Position numbers and translations under genes: made by a program. Shown one piece after another: positions 18,540-29,000 of a stretch of 64,000 bases of DNA. Source of the DNA: Paenibacillus polymyxa. Lineage in GTDB: Bacteria > Bacillota > Bacilli > Paenibacillales > Paenibacillaceae. Where the stretch lies: positions 620,001-684,000 of the forward strand of contig NZ_JAGGNR010000008.1 in the NCBI RefSeq assembly GCF_018614975.1. Reading direction: 5' to 3'. Under the pieces are notes generated by a model. The model was not told the origin of the DNA, did not search any database, and saw only the letters and a program-made list of their open reading frames with translations. How positions within the stretch are numbered: the stretch's first letter is position 1; every line of letters starts with the position of its first letter.

Positions 18540-19463
18540 TTATTCCGGCAAAAAGACTTTAACTGCCCTCACCGTTGATTTTAGTTCATCCCGTTCAAAT
18601 ATCCCCAGAAACGTACCATCCTGAGCATACAACCGCAATAAACCAGGTTGCTCTACAGGCGGTTCCAGAAGACGTGCAGACAGTTTCTGACCTTGAAGTG
18701 CTCCTTTGGCCTGTTCTTCTCCAACCTTGTGGGCCGGAATTGAAGCAATAGCCTCGTCAACAGGAATCAACGCCTCCGCCAAAGTCCCGTCAGCCATAAG
18801 TTGTTCCACTTCTTCAATACGAAGACAACGATCTGCAGAGATACCTGCCGATATCGTACGCTCCAGTTGAACCATGGTCGATGGATATCCGAGTTGCCGG
18901 CCAATGTCTACACACAATGTCCGAATATAGGTACCTTTTGAACATAAGGCCCGAAAGGATATATCTGTGGTCTCACCCTGAATCTCAATCCCTGTAAGTT
19001 CGAGCTCATAGATTGTGACCTCACGGCTCTTACGCTCTACCGTCTTTCCTTCACGAGCAAGTTCATAAAGACGTTTGCCGTCTACCTTTACCGCAGAATA
19101 CATGGGTGGTACCTGAGAGATCGTGCCCAGAAACTGCTCAAGCACCTGTTGAACCTGTTCCTGTGTTACTTCCACAGTCGTTTCAGCCCGCTCAATGACT
19201 TCCCCTGTCATATCCTCTGTGTCAGTAGACAGTCCCAATCTGAGCGTAGCCAGATATTCCTTCGGAAGCTCCTGCATGTACTCCACCACACGTGTCGCCC
19301 GTCCAAGACAGAGCGGCAGAACGCCTGTAACTTGTGGGTCAAGTGTGCCCGTATGCCCAATGCGCTTCATTTTCAGAATGCGACGCATTTTGGCTACAAC
19401 ATCATGAGAAGTAAATCCCGCCGGTTTATATACCGGAAGTACACCTTCAAATGGCTTTACCAT
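18540..19463 (-). CDS. truB: tRNA pseudouridine(55) synthase TruB
   Basis: 307 residues. It forms pseudouridine 55 in the T loop of tRNAs. The catalytic aspartate is D42 in GHTGTLDP; KRLYELAREG and the C-terminal PUA-like region (about 240-300) are present. The ATG overlaps the end of nrnA by 7 nt (ATGGTAA). Confidence 0.97.
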   Translation of the reverse strand: MVKPFEGVLPVYKPAGFTSHDVVAKMRRILKMKRIGHTGTLDPQVTGVLPLCLGRATRVVEYMQELPKEYLATLRLGLSTDTEDMTGEVIERAETTVEVTQEQVQQVLEQFLGTISQVPPMYSAVKVDGKRLYELAREGKTVERKSREVTIYELELTGIEIQGETTDISFRALCSKGTYIRTLCVDIGRQLGYPSTMVQLERTISAGISADRCLRIEEVEQLMADGTLAEALIPVDEAIASIPAHKVGEEQAKGALQGQKLSARLLEPPVEQPGLLRLYAQDGTFLGIFERDELKSTVRAVKVFLPE

Positions 19464-20434
19464 TGTGAATTCACCTGCTTCAGTACTTTTGCGACAATAT
19501 CATCAAGTCTGCCTTCCAGACGACATCCGGCTGCGAGCACATGCCCGCCTCCGCCAAAGGTCTGTGCTAGTGCAGCAACATCAACTTTGCCAGCTGAACG
19601 CAAAGAAACCTTGACTGCATTCTCGTTGATGACTTTGAAAAAGATACCAACTTCCACGCCCTGAATGTTGCGCGGATAGTTCACTACCCCTTCAAGATCT
19701 TCATTAGCTGCTCCGCAAGCGACCATATCATCTGGTGTAATAACAACCCAGGCTATCTTTCCATCATCTGTCATCTGCAGGCTTGATAGTGCCTGATTCA
19801 AAATCCGAACTTGTGGAAGAGTCACCTGCTCCAACAAGGTCTGGGCGAGATAGGGTCCATCCACGCCATGTTCAAGCAGTCTGGAGGCCGTTGTCATTAC
19901 ATTTGGGCTGGTATTGGCATAGCGGAAGCCACCTGTATCGGTAAGCAATCCTGTATAAACTGCCGTCGCAACATCTTTATCCCATGTTACTTGGAACAGG
20001 TTAAGAAAATCGAACAAAATTTCAGCCGTTGCAGCAGCATCTGCCTTAATGATGTTGACTGTACCATAACCGTCATTTGTAGGGTGATGATCAATATTCA
20101 AAATAACAGCATCGTCTTCGAAATATTGACGTGTCAGACCCACTCTGGCAAAGTCTGCACAATCCACACAGATAACAGCTTTATATTTTCGCTGCGGTGG
20201 TTGTTCGGTCATGTTCACAATGTTGCCTGCTTCCCACAAAAATTGCATGCGCGCGGGGATTTCACCTTCATTAATCATCGTGAATGTCTTGCCCAGACAT
20301 GACAGCAGCCAGCCCACCGTTACCGTCGAGCTGACTGCGTCACCGTCCGGCTGTACATGCGACACGACCAGGTAATCATCATGCTCCAGCAGAAATTGCT
20401 TTCCGGCCTGGAGCGCCTGTTCATAAGTGTGCAT
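19457..20434 (-). CDS. nrnA: NrnA-type DHH phosphoesterase (nanoRNase/pAp phosphatase)
   Basis: 325 residues from ATG 20434, with GAGGAG just upstream; the longer reading lacks a start signal. The DHH domain shows HVQPDGDAVSS (H26, D30, D32) and NIDHHPTN. The DHHA1 domain ends with GGGGHVLAAGCR. The family degrades 2-5-nt RNAs and dephosphorylates pAp. In B. subtilis nrnA lies elsewhere, but in this genome it sits between rbfA and truB in the translation cluster. Confidence 0.93.
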   Translation of the reverse strand: MHTYEQALQAGKQFLLEHDDYLVVSHVQPDGDAVSSTVTVGWLLSCLGKTFTMINEGEIPARMQFLWEAGNIVNMTEQPPQRKYKAVICVDCADFARVGLTRQYFEDDAVILNIDHHPTNDGYGTVNIIKADAAATAEILFDFLNLFQVTWDKDVATAVYTGLLTDTGGFRYANTSPNVMTTASRLLEHGVDGPYLAQTLLEQVTLPQVRILNQALSSLQMTDDGKIAWVVITPDDMVACGAANEDLEGVVNYPRNIQGVEVGIFFKVINENAVKVSLRSAGKVDVAALAQTFGGGGHVLAAGCRLEGRLDDIVAKVLKQVNSQW

Positions 20435-20453
20435 TGCCGTCTCCTCTATTCTG

Positions 20454-20813
20454 TTACTGGGATTCGTTCTTGTCGGAACCAATATCGCCAAGCAGCTTCT
20501 CAATTCGGCTGCCATAAGCGATGGATTCGTCAATCTTGAATATCAACTCGGGAACATGCCGGAACCGGATACGTTTGCCCAGCTCGGAACGCAAAAATCC
20601 ATTTGCTTTTGCCAGAGCTTTGAGCGTGTTATCTTTTTGTTCCTGTTCACCGAAGACACTCAGATAAACTTTGGCTTGCGACAAGTCTCCTGTCACTTCG
20701 ACTCCCGTTACCGTAATAAAGCCGATACGTGGATCTTTCAGTTCAGACTGGATGAGCAGACTGATTTCTTTCTTGATCTGCTCGCCCACTCTACCTGTAC
20801 GAATCTTAGCCAT
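20454..20813 (-). CDS. rbfA: Ribosome-binding factor A
   Basis: 119 residues, a KH-like fold that helps mature the 30S subunit, particularly the 16S 5' end. The N-terminus [24 protein letters not shown] is a family hallmark. It follows infB by 25 nt; the ylxP gene that B. subtilis has between infB and rbfA is absent. Confidence 0.97.
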   Translation of the reverse strand: MAKIRTGRVGEQIKKEISLLIQSELKDPRIGFITVTGVEVTGDLSQAKVYLSVFGEQEQKDNTLKALAKANGFLRSELGKRIRFRHVPELIFKIDESIAYGSRIEKLLGDIGSDKNESQ

Positions 20814-20838
20814 TGTTGTTCACCTCATGCTTCCTTGC

Positions 20839-23424
20839 TTATCGTTGTACTGTCTCCATAATGAAGGCTTCGATAACGTCGCCTTCTTTGAGATCATTGT
20901 ATTTATCCAGTGTGATACCGCACTCGTAGCCTTGGGCTACTTCTTTGGCATCATCTTTGAAACGTTTCAGGGAATCCAGCTTGCCTTCGTAAAGGACGAT
21001 GCCATCACGAATCAGGCGTGCTTCCGCAGAACGCGTAATTTTACCCGAGGTAACCATACAACCAGCGATGGTGCCCACTTTACTGATGGAGAACGTGCTC
21101 CGAACTTCAGCATGACCGATAACTTTTTCTTTGTAGATCGGATCAAGCATACCTTTCATTGCTTGTTCAATTTCTTCAATAACACTGTAGATTACGCGAT
21201 GCAGACGAATGTCTACTTGCTCTTGATCTGCAGTCAATTTCCCCTGATTATCAGGACGAACGTTGAAACCAATCACGATAGCATTGGATGCCGCAGCCAG
21301 AATGATGTCGGACTCAGTGATTGCACCAGCGCCGCTATGAATGATTTTCACGCGTACACCTTCAACTTCGATCTTCGCAAGGGAACCTTTCAATGCTTCA
21401 ACCGAACCTTGTACGTCACCTTTGATGATTACGTTCAGATCTTTGATCTCGCCATCTTTGATGTGCTGGAACAGATCATCCAACGTTACGCGAGTATGTG
21501 TACCCAGATCGGATTCACGTTGCGTAATCGCACGTTTGTCAGCGATGGAACGCGCTTTGCGCTCATCTTCAAACACCATGAATGGATCTCCCGCACCTGG
21601 AACTTCAGTTAAACCTGTGATTTCTACAGGTGTTGAAGGTCCAGCCTCTTTCAGACGACGACCTTTGTCATTGACCATCGCACGGACACGACCGAAGCAG
21701 TTACCTGCTACGAAAGCATCGCCGACTTTCAATGTACCGTGCTGTACGAGGATACGGGCAACTGGGCCACGTCCTTTATCCAGCTCGGCTTCAATTACTG
21801 TACCACGGGCACGTTTGTCCGGGTTCGCTTTGTATTCGTTCACTTCTGCAACGAGCAGAATCATTTCAAGCAGACCTTCCAGACCCATTCTTTGTTTCGC
21901 TGACACGTTAACAAAGATGGTATCTCCGCCCCACTCTTCCGGAACGAGTTCATAGTTAGTCAATTCTTGTTTTACTTTATCCGGATCAGCACCCGGTTTG
22001 TCGATTTTATTGACAGCAACGATAATTGGAAGCCCAGCTGCTTTAGCATGGTTAATCGCCTCAATTGTTTGTGGCATAACACCATCATCTGCTGCTACAA
22101 CAATAATCGTCATATCGGTAACCTGTGCACCACGTGCACGCATCGCTGTAAACGCTTCGTGACCCGGAGTATCCAGGAACGTGATCTTTTTGCTGTTGAT
22201 TTCAACTTGGTATGCACCGATATGTTGTGTGATTCCGCCTGCTTCGCCGCCGGATACATTCGTGGAACGAATGGCATCCAGCAAAGTTGTTTTACCATGG
22301 TCAACGTGACCCATGATCGTAACTACTGGTGGACGATCCTGCAAGTCAGCAGCATCATCATTCTCTTCCAGTGTTTCGAAACGGTCATCTTCAAGCACAA
22401 TCTTCACTTCAACCTCAACACCGAATTCACCTGAAAGCAGAAGGATCGTTTCGATATCAAGCTCTTGATTGATTGTTGCCATAACGCCCATAGCGATGAG
22501 CTTTTTGATAACTTCGGAAGCATCCTTATGGAGCAACTTCGCTGTTTCACCTACAGTCATATCACCACGAACGATGATTTTCTTAGGTGTGTTATCAATT
22601 TTCTCACGTTGTTGGTACTGTTGTTGATTTCTGTTGCGGTTGTTCTTGCCACCACGGTTACCACGGAAGTTACCGCCACGATTGTCATCATAACGACGTC
22701 CACCGCCACCGCTGTTCGAACGGTTACCACTATTGTTGTTGCTGCCAGTAGTACCACCTGGTCCGCTTCTACGTTGGCCTTGTCCTTGGCTCTGACCTTG
22801 GCCACCGCTACGGTTGCCAGCAGTACCTGTATTACCACCGCTGTTAGGTCCTGAAGTTCTTACTTGACCTCCACCGCTGTTATTCGGACGTTGACCCGAT
22901 CCTTGCGGACGGGATGCAGTACTGCTTTGTCCTCCTTGAGCCGGTCTTGGACGGTTAGTTGATTGTCCTCCTTGGCTTGAGCCTTGGGAAGAGTTTGTTC
23001 TGTTGCGGCTGTCTTGGCCGCTGGGTCTTTGGGTGCCATTGTTATTGTTGGAATTTGGTCTATTGTTCATACCTACCTGCTTTTCCTGTTGTATTTTTGT
23101 TTGTACGGGACTACCGGATGGGTTACTGCTCTTCGGCGTGTTCACTCCGCCGGCCGGCTTGTTGCTGTCCACTGGTTTGTCACTGCGCACTGCCGAAGTA
23201 GCAACTGGTTTTGCATCGTTGCCTTGTTTCGAAGCAGCAGTGGATTTAATATCTTTAAAAAATTGTTCCACCTTACCGACTGAACCATTCTCCATGACAC
23301 TCATATGATTGTTTACGGGAATTTCCAGCTTTTTAAGAATGGTTATAATTTCTTTACTACTCATATTAAGGGACTTCGCATATTCATAAACTCGCAATTT
23401 ATCCTTGTTTTCCTGTTTACTCAA
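20839..23424 (-). CDS. infB: Translation initiation factor IF-2
   Basis: 861 residues. The N-terminal IF2N helix (about 8-55) is followed by a long low-complexity region rich in Gly, Asn, Ser, Gln and Arg (about 75-275). A second IF2N domain and the GTPase follow, with G1 GHVDHGKTT at about 370 and NKID, then EF-Tu-like domain 2 and the C-terminal fMet-tRNA-binding domains. It delivers initiator tRNA to the 30S subunit. TTG 23424 has GGAGG 9 nt upstream and overlaps the ylxQ end by 8 nt. Confidence 0.98.
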   Translation of the reverse strand: MSKQENKDKLRVYEYAKSLNMSSKEIITILKKLEIPVNNHMSVMENGSVGKVEQFFKDIKSTAASKQGNDAKPVATSAVRSDKPVDSNKPAGGVNTPKSSNPSGSPVQTKIQQEKQVGMNNRPNSNNNNGTQRPSGQDSRNRTNSSQGSSQGGQSTNRPRPAQGGQSSTASRPQGSGQRPNNSGGGQVRTSGPNSGGNTGTAGNRSGGQGQSQGQGQRRSGPGGTTGSNNNSGNRSNSGGGGRRYDDNRGGNFRGNRGGKNNRNRNQQQYQQREKIDNTPKKIIVRGDMTVGETAKLLHKDASEVIKKLIAMGVMATINQELDIETILLLSGEFGVEVEVKIVLEDDRFETLEENDDAADLQDRPPVVTIMGHVDHGKTTLLDAIRSTNVSGGEAGGITQHIGAYQVEINSKKITFLDTPGHEAFTAMRARGAQVTDMTIIVVAADDGVMPQTIEAINHAKAAGLPIIVAVNKIDKPGADPDKVKQELTNYELVPEEWGGDTIFVNVSAKQRMGLEGLLEMILLVAEVNEYKANPDKRARGTVIEAELDKGRGPVARILVQHGTLKVGDAFVAGNCFGRVRAMVNDKGRRLKEAGPSTPVEITGLTEVPGAGDPFMVFEDERKARSIADKRAITQRESDLGTHTRVTLDDLFQHIKDGEIKDLNVIIKGDVQGSVEALKGSLAKIEVEGVRVKIIHSGAGAITESDIILAAASNAIVIGFNVRPDNQGKLTADQEQVDIRLHRVIYSVIEEIEQAMKGMLDPIYKEKVIGHAEVRSTFSISKVGTIAGCMVTSGKITRSAEARLIRDGIVLYEGKLDSLKRFKDDAKEVAQGYECGITLDKYNDLKEGDVIEAFIMETVQR

Positions 23425-23746
23425 TATACTCCACCTCCGACATTATACCGACTTGCTTGGAGATCATTTTTGCAAACCCTCGATCCGTTACTGCAAGAAC
23501 AACACGCGTGTCTTTACCGATACTTGAACCCAGACTATCCCGGTCAAATCCGATCAACAGAGGAACCTTATAAGTTCCGCATTTATCGCGAAATTTCTTT
23601 TGTGTATTGGCTGAGGCGTCACCCGCAACAATAACCATTTTAGCTTCGGAAGAACGGATCGCTTTAAGTACAATTTCTTCACCTGTTACAAGTTTACCTG
23701 CACGCATAGAGAGTCCCAGATAAGACAGCGTTTTAATATTAGTCAT
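23417..23746 (-). CDS. ylxQ: L7Ae-family ribosomal-type RNA-binding protein YlxQ
   Basis: 109 residues from ATG 23746, with AGGAG 7 nt upstream. It belongs to the L7Ae/L30e/S12e/Gadd45 fold that binds kink-turn RNAs, with [13 protein letters not shown] and [11 protein letters not shown] visible. It overlaps ylxR by 8 nt and infB by 8 nt, so translation is coupled. Exact RNA target unknown. Confidence 0.92.
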   Translation of the reverse strand: MTNIKTLSYLGLSMRAGKLVTGEEIVLKAIRSSEAKMVIVAGDASANTQKKFRDKCGTYKVPLLIGFDRDSLGSSIGKDTRVVLAVTDRGFAKMISKQVGIMSEVEYIE

Positions 23747-24044
23747 GTTCACGCTCCTGTGCTGCTTTGAATTCATCCTCAACCGCGATAAAGTCAGCTG
23801 CTAATTGCTCGTAAATTTCAGGTGAGACTTTGCCTTTTAACGCCCGATCCAAAGCCCGGTTTTTGAGTGCGAGCTTAAAACAAGACTCTTTGCCGCATAA
23901 ATAGGCACCACGTCCGGATTTTTTGCCAGTCAAATCGATCAGCACTTCATCCTCTGGTGTTTTTACAATGCGAATCAGCTGCTTTTTGGGCATCATTTCT
24001 TGGCATGCCACACATTTGCGCAGCGGCACTTTTTTTGGTTTCAT
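23739..24044 (-). CDS. ylxR: YlxR family protein (RNase P modulator RnpM)
   Basis: 101 residues. The N-terminus has CVACQEMMPKKQLIRIV and the characteristic GRGAYLC segment of the DUF448/YlxR family. B. subtilis YlxR (RnpM) binds RNase P RNA and modulates its activity. It sits between nusA and ylxQ in the conserved order, overlapping ylxQ. Confidence 0.93.
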   Translation of the reverse strand: MKPKKVPLRKCVACQEMMPKKQLIRIVKTPEDEVLIDLTGKKSGRGAYLCGKESCFKLALKNRALDRALKGKVSPEIYEQLAADFIAVEDEFKAAQEREHD

Positions 24045-24069
24045 ACGTCAGCGCCCCCCGTACTTTACT

Positions 24070-25167
24070 TTAGTCGACGGAGACGGAATCCTGATGCATT
24101 TCAGAAGAAGAATCTTTTTCTCTGCCGAATTCCTGTTCCGCCTGGCTCTCGCTCTTAATGTCGATTTTCCAGCCGGTTAATTTGGCTGCCAATCTGGCAT
24201 TTTGGCCTTTGATACCAATTGCGAGCGACAGTTGATAGTCCGGAACGATAACCCGAGCCATCTTTTCTTCCTCAAATACTTGAACTTCCAATACTTTGGA
24301 AGGACTCAGTGCATTAGCAACATATTCGTCTACCTGATCGGAGAAACGAACGATGTCGATTTTTTCACCGCGCAGCTCACCCACAATGGTCTGCACGCGT
24401 ATTCCCTTAGGACCTACACAAGATCCAACTGGATCAACTTCCTCGTTGCGGGAATGAACGGCAATCTTGGAGCGGAACCCTGCTTCGCGAGCGACGGAGC
24501 GAATTTCAACTACACCGTCAAAGATCTCAGGCACTTCCAGTTCAAAGAGACGTTTCAAGAGGCCCGGATGGGTACGGGACAAAATGATTTGCGGCCCTTT
24601 CGTCGTATTCTCGACCTTGGTGATATACGCCTTAATACGGTCACCATGAACAAACTTCTCGTTCGGCATCAATTCGGTCAGCGGTAAAGCCGCTTCGATT
24701 TTGCCCAGATCGATGTAGATATTGCGCAAATCCTGACGCTGCACCACTCCCGTAACGATATCTTCTTCCTTATCTACGAAAGCGTTGTAGATCAGGCCGC
24801 GTTCGGCTTCACGAATCCGCTGGGTCACTACCTGTTTGGCAGTTTGTGCGGCGATACGTCCGAAATCACGCGGCGTAACTTCAATCTCCGCAATATCTTC
24901 CAGCTGGAAGTGTGGGTTGATTTCTCGTGCAGCAGGCAATGAAATTTCGGTACGTGAATCCAGGACTTCTTCCACGATCAATTTACGGGCATACACCCGA
25001 ATAACTCCAGTATTACGGTTCATGTCAACACGCACATTCTGGGCCGTGTTGAAATTCCGCTTGTAGCTGGAAATTAGTGCAGCCTCGATCGCTTCAAACA
25101 GCACATCCTTGCTGATCCCTTTTTCCCGTTCCAATTCATTCATTGCTTCAATAAAATCCATACTCAT
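24070..25167 (-). CDS. nusA: Transcription termination/antitermination factor NusA
   Basis: 365 residues from ATG 25167, the start that aligns with B. subtilis NusA (MS-x-x-LL-like opening) and has GGGGG upstream; ATG 25161 is an alternative. It has an N-terminal RNA-polymerase-binding domain, an S1 domain (about 135-200) and two KH domains, including ELRGEKIDIVRFS and AIGIKGQNARLAAKLTG. It modulates pausing and intrinsic termination. A hairpin in the leader of its own operon may be a NusA-responsive control element. Confidence 0.97.
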   Translation of the reverse strand: MSMDFIEAMNELEREKGISKDVLFEAIEAALISSYKRNFNTAQNVRVDMNRNTGVIRVYARKLIVEEVLDSRTEISLPAAREINPHFQLEDIAEIEVTPRDFGRIAAQTAKQVVTQRIREAERGLIYNAFVDKEEDIVTGVVQRQDLRNIYIDLGKIEAALPLTELMPNEKFVHGDRIKAYITKVENTTKGPQIILSRTHPGLLKRLFELEVPEIFDGVVEIRSVAREAGFRSKIAVHSRNEEVDPVGSCVGPKGIRVQTIVGELRGEKIDIVRFSDQVDEYVANALSPSKVLEVQVFEEEKMARVIVPDYQLSLAIGIKGQNARLAAKLTGWKIDIKSESQAEQEFGREKDSSSEMHQDSVSVD

Positions 25168-25290
25168 GAATGTTGATCCCCCTTTCAAACATGGCATCTC
25201 ATACGCAAAACGGCGAAAGGCTCTGAACTCATGAGCACCTTGCCGTTATCGTGAGATGTGTCTTTTTCATTAATAAAGTGAACAAGGCAC

Positions 25291-25752
25291 TTAAAACAAA
25301 ATAGCTAGGCGCGCACTGGCAACCTGATCATAAGAAATGGCATGCTGTTTTTTGCCTGCTTCGATCACAAGTTCCCCGTCATCAAAGGAAAGCAGCTTGC
25401 CTTCAAATTCCTTCAATCCGTTCACCGGCTCGTAGGTTGTAACAAAAACATTTTTGCCTACAGCTTTAGTAACGTCCTCAGTTTTTTTCAGTGGACGCTC
25501 CGCACCGGGAGAAGACACTTCAAGGAAATAGATGGTTGGAATCGGATCGTTCTCATCCAGCTTGGCGCTCAGCTTTTCGCTGATCAAGACGCAATCGTCG
25601 ATGTCGATGCCACCCTCTTTGTCGACATACACCCGTAAAAACCAGTTGCTGCCTTCTTTGACGTATTCGATGTCAACCAGCTCGAAGCCTTGTTCGTTCA
25701 AGTAGGGTTGGATCATTTCTTCCACGGTAGATTTAATGTTCGTTGTGCTCAA
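25291..25752 (-). CDS. rimP: Ribosome maturation factor RimP
   Basis: 153 residues from TTG 25752, with GGAGG 9 nt upstream; the ATG-led reading to 25809 would include that site. The protein shows LVDIEYVKEGSNWFLRVYVD and LEVSSPGAERPL, the two family signatures. It assists 30S subunit assembly and heads the nusA-infB operon. Between it and the promoter lies a strong leader hairpin. Confidence 0.95.
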   Translation of the reverse strand: MSTTNIKSTVEEMIQPYLNEQGFELVDIEYVKEGSNWFLRVYVDKEGGIDIDDCVLISEKLSAKLDENDPIPTIYFLEVSSPGAERPLKKTEDVTKAVGKNVFVTTYEPVNGLKEFEGKLLSFDDGELVIEAGKKQHAISYDQVASARLAILF

Positions 25753-25835
25753 AACCAATAACCTCCAACTTAGGTTACACCAGCAAAAAAGCACTGGCAG
25801 ATTATTCAATACCCAAGATTCTTGTATACCAAAGA

Positions 25836-25863
25836 CTAAAGAGTGGGTTTCCCCACTCTTTAG
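25836..25863 (-). promoter_or_regulatory. Leader hairpin upstream of rimP-nusA
   Basis: A perfect 12-bp stem CTAAAGAGTGGG/CCCACTCTTTAG with a 4-nt loop lies 25-50 nt downstream of the predicted start. It is followed on the minus strand by an imperfect U-tract, TCTTTGG. It therefore lies inside the operon's leader, where it could act as a weak terminator. Confidence 0.7.
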
Positions 25864-25892
25864 AAATTCGTACTATCTCGTTCACTTCAAAA

Positions 25893-25921
25893 ATTATAAC
25901 ATAGTCTGGTAATAGTGACAA
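25893..25921 (-). promoter_or_regulatory. Sigma-A promoter of the rimP-nusA-infB operon
   Basis: TTGTCA (25921-25916), 17 nt, TATAAT (25898-25893) with an extended TGT before the -10 on the minus strand: a near-consensus promoter. Transcription should start near 25886, about 134 nt before rimP. Confidence 0.85.
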
Positions 25922-26008
25922 GTAAGCGATGGTTCAGGCAGTTTACTTACTAATGAAGGAAAAATTACGTTCCCGCAACAATCGCTATGGTTAAATCCAA
26001 ATTCAATC

Positions 26009-29000
26009 CTAGAAAAGGGAAAGCTGATTGCTCTCTGGCAAGCCACGGAAACATCCCATATTGGACAAGAGTTCAACAATGGTCTTACTTGCTTTCGACT
26101 TCTGCTGGAAGTCCTCAACCGATAGAAACTCACCATGATCTCTTGCTGCCGCAATATTGCGAGCAGCATTATCCCCGATTCCTGCCAACGCCGAAAATGG
26201 AGGGATTAGTGATTTTCCGTCAACGATGAACTTTGTCGCTTCCGAACGGTATAAGTCAATGGATTTCAGCGAGAATCCGCGTGCTGCCATTTCCAGACCC
26301 ATTTCCAGGACAGGTAACATGTTTTTCTCTTTCGGAGGTGCCTGGAAACCTAATTGCTCAATTTCCGTAATTTTGCGATAGATCGCGTCATATCCCTGAC
26401 ACATCAGTTCGATATCAATCTCATCCGCCCGCACGGTAAAGTAAGTTGCGTAATATTCAATCGGATGATATAGCTTGAAGAACGCCGTACGTACTGCCGA
26501 AATAACATAAGCAGCCGCGTGAGCCTTCGGGAACATGTACTGGATTTTGAGACACGAATCAATGTACCATTGAGGCACTTTACAATTCTTCATCTCGTCA
26601 ATCCATTCCTGTGGCAGACCTCGTCCCTTACGAACACTCTCGGTAATCTTAAATGCCAGACTTGCGTCCATTCCCGTTTTATAAATCAGGAATAACATGA
26701 TATCATCCCGACAACCGATTACCGTCTTAATGTTACACGTTCCGTTCTTAATCAGATCCTGAGCGTTTCCAAGCCATACCCCTGTACCATGGGACAATCC
26801 GGAAATCTGCAGTAAATCGGCAAAAGATGTCGGCTGGGATTCAACAAGCATCTGACGTACAAACTTCGTTCCCATCTCCGGCACACCAAACGTCGCGACC
26901 GGCGACCTAATCTGTTCAGGTGTAACACCCAGAGCTTCAGTTGAGTTAAACATGCTCATGACTTTGGGATCATTCATCGGAATGGTCGTTGGATCGACAC
27001 CTGTCAAATCCTGTAACATCCGCATCATAGTGGGATCATCGTGCCCCAGAATATCAAGTTTCAGCAAGTTTTCTTCAAAAGCATGATAATCAAAGTGTGT
27101 CGTTTTCCACTCCGCATTAACGTCGTCAGCCGGAAACTGCACAGGTGTAACGTCTTCTACCTCGATATAATCAGGTACCACGACAATACCGCCGGGATGC
27201 TGTCCAGTACTCCGTTTCACCCCAGTACAGCCAGAGGCCAAACGATTCAATTCAGCTCCGCGCCATTTCTTGTGATGTTCTTCCTCATACTTCTTGGCAA
27301 AACCAAATGCTGTTTTCTCAGCCACCGTACCAATGGTCCCCGCACGGAAAACACTCTTCTCACTAAATAGTACTTTCGTATAGTTATGAGCATGAGGCTG
27401 ATAATCACCAGAGAAGTTCAAGTCAATATCGGGAACTTTATCTCCTTTAAATCCAAGGAAGGTCTCAAACGGAATATCTTGGCCTTCTCCTTTAAGTGTG
27501 CCACCACAATCCGGACACTCTTTCTCTGGAAGGTCAAATCCACTTCGAACACTGCCGTCCAGGAACCACTCGCTGTGTTTGCATTCTGAATTCACACAAA
27601 TATAATGAGCAGGTAGTGGATTAACCTCGGATATACCCAAGAATGTAGCAACAACAGAGGAGCCAACCGATCCCCGCGAACCTACAAGGTAACCATCCTG
27701 ATTCGATTTTTTAACCAAGCGTTCCGAGATCAGATAGTTGGCAGAAAACCCGTATTTAATAATTGGAATGAGTTCTTTCTCTAGTCGTGCCACGATTACT
27801 TCCGGTAATTCCTCGCCGTAGATGGACTTGGCAGTGTTATAACAGGTATTACGGATTTCTTCGTCTGCCCCTTCCAGAATCGGAGTAAACAGTTTGTCCG
27901 GGAATAACTTAATTTCCTCAAATCGGTCAGACAACTCTACCGTATTTGTAACAACGACCTCGTATGCTTTGTCCTGACCCAGGAACTGGAACTCTTCCAG
28001 CATTTCCTCTGTCGTTCTAAAATGTGCATCCGGTTTACGCTGATCTTTCAGTGGACTAAATCCTGTAATTCCGTGAATGGTGATATCCCGATATAACTTG
28101 TCACGCGGTTCCAAATAGTGCACGTTACCTGTGGCTATGACCGGTTTATTAAGTTTTGCACCTATATCGATGACTTTACGGATCGCTGTTTTGATTTCTT
28201 CGGGTGTAGCCACCAACCCTTTATCCACCAAATGCATATACATGGTAAGTGGTTGGATCTCCAGAATGTCATAGAATTCAGCGATCTCTTCCGCTTCTTC
28301 GAGCGATTTGTTAAGCACCGCTTCGAAAAACTCACCTTTTTCACAGCCCGATATAACTACAAGGCCTTCACGCAAATTAATCAGTTTTGATTTGGGAATG
28401 CACGGTACCCGCTTAAAATGTTCCGTATGAGAGAGAGATACCAGCTTATATAAATTTTTCTTACCAACATCATTCAGTGCATAGATTCCACAATGGAAAG
28501 GTCTTGTATTCGACAAGTCGACACCTACATAATCATTCAAGCGATCAAGCCTTGTCAAACCTTTCATCTGGGCAGCATCATTTAATAATCCGATCAGGAT
28601 ACCCGCGAGTGCAACCGTATCATCAATGGCACGGTGATGGCTTTCGAGTCCAACCTTATATTTATCCGCCATCGTATTCAGACGGTGGTTCTTATTTTTT
28701 GGAAATAACAATCTCGCCAGTTCCAATGTGTCAAGGACCGGGTTAGGAAGCTCTGGCAATCCAATTTGCTTCAAGGAAGCCTGGATAAAGCCCATATCAA
28801 AACGTGCATTATGGGCAACAAGTACACCATCTCCCGCAAACTGTACAAAATCACGGATAACAGGCTCAAGCTCAGGTGCATCTTTTACCATTTCATCATT
28901 AATATTGGTCAATTGCTGAATGTTGTAGGGAATGCGTTCATGCGGATTCACAAACGTTGCAAACCGGTCGATTTCTTTACCATCCTGCATCTTCACGGCA

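Noticed and set aside
20671..21612. 313-codon plus-strand ORF opposite infB and rbfA
   Set aside because: Antisense to highly conserved IF-2; composition rich in Phe, Asn and Ile as expected from complementing GAA/GAT-rich codons. No domain recognised.
22557..22838. 93-codon minus-strand ORF within infB low-complexity region
   Set aside because: Alternate frame of the Gly/Asn/Arg-rich repeat, giving a Val/Ala/Thr-only product; not a real gene.
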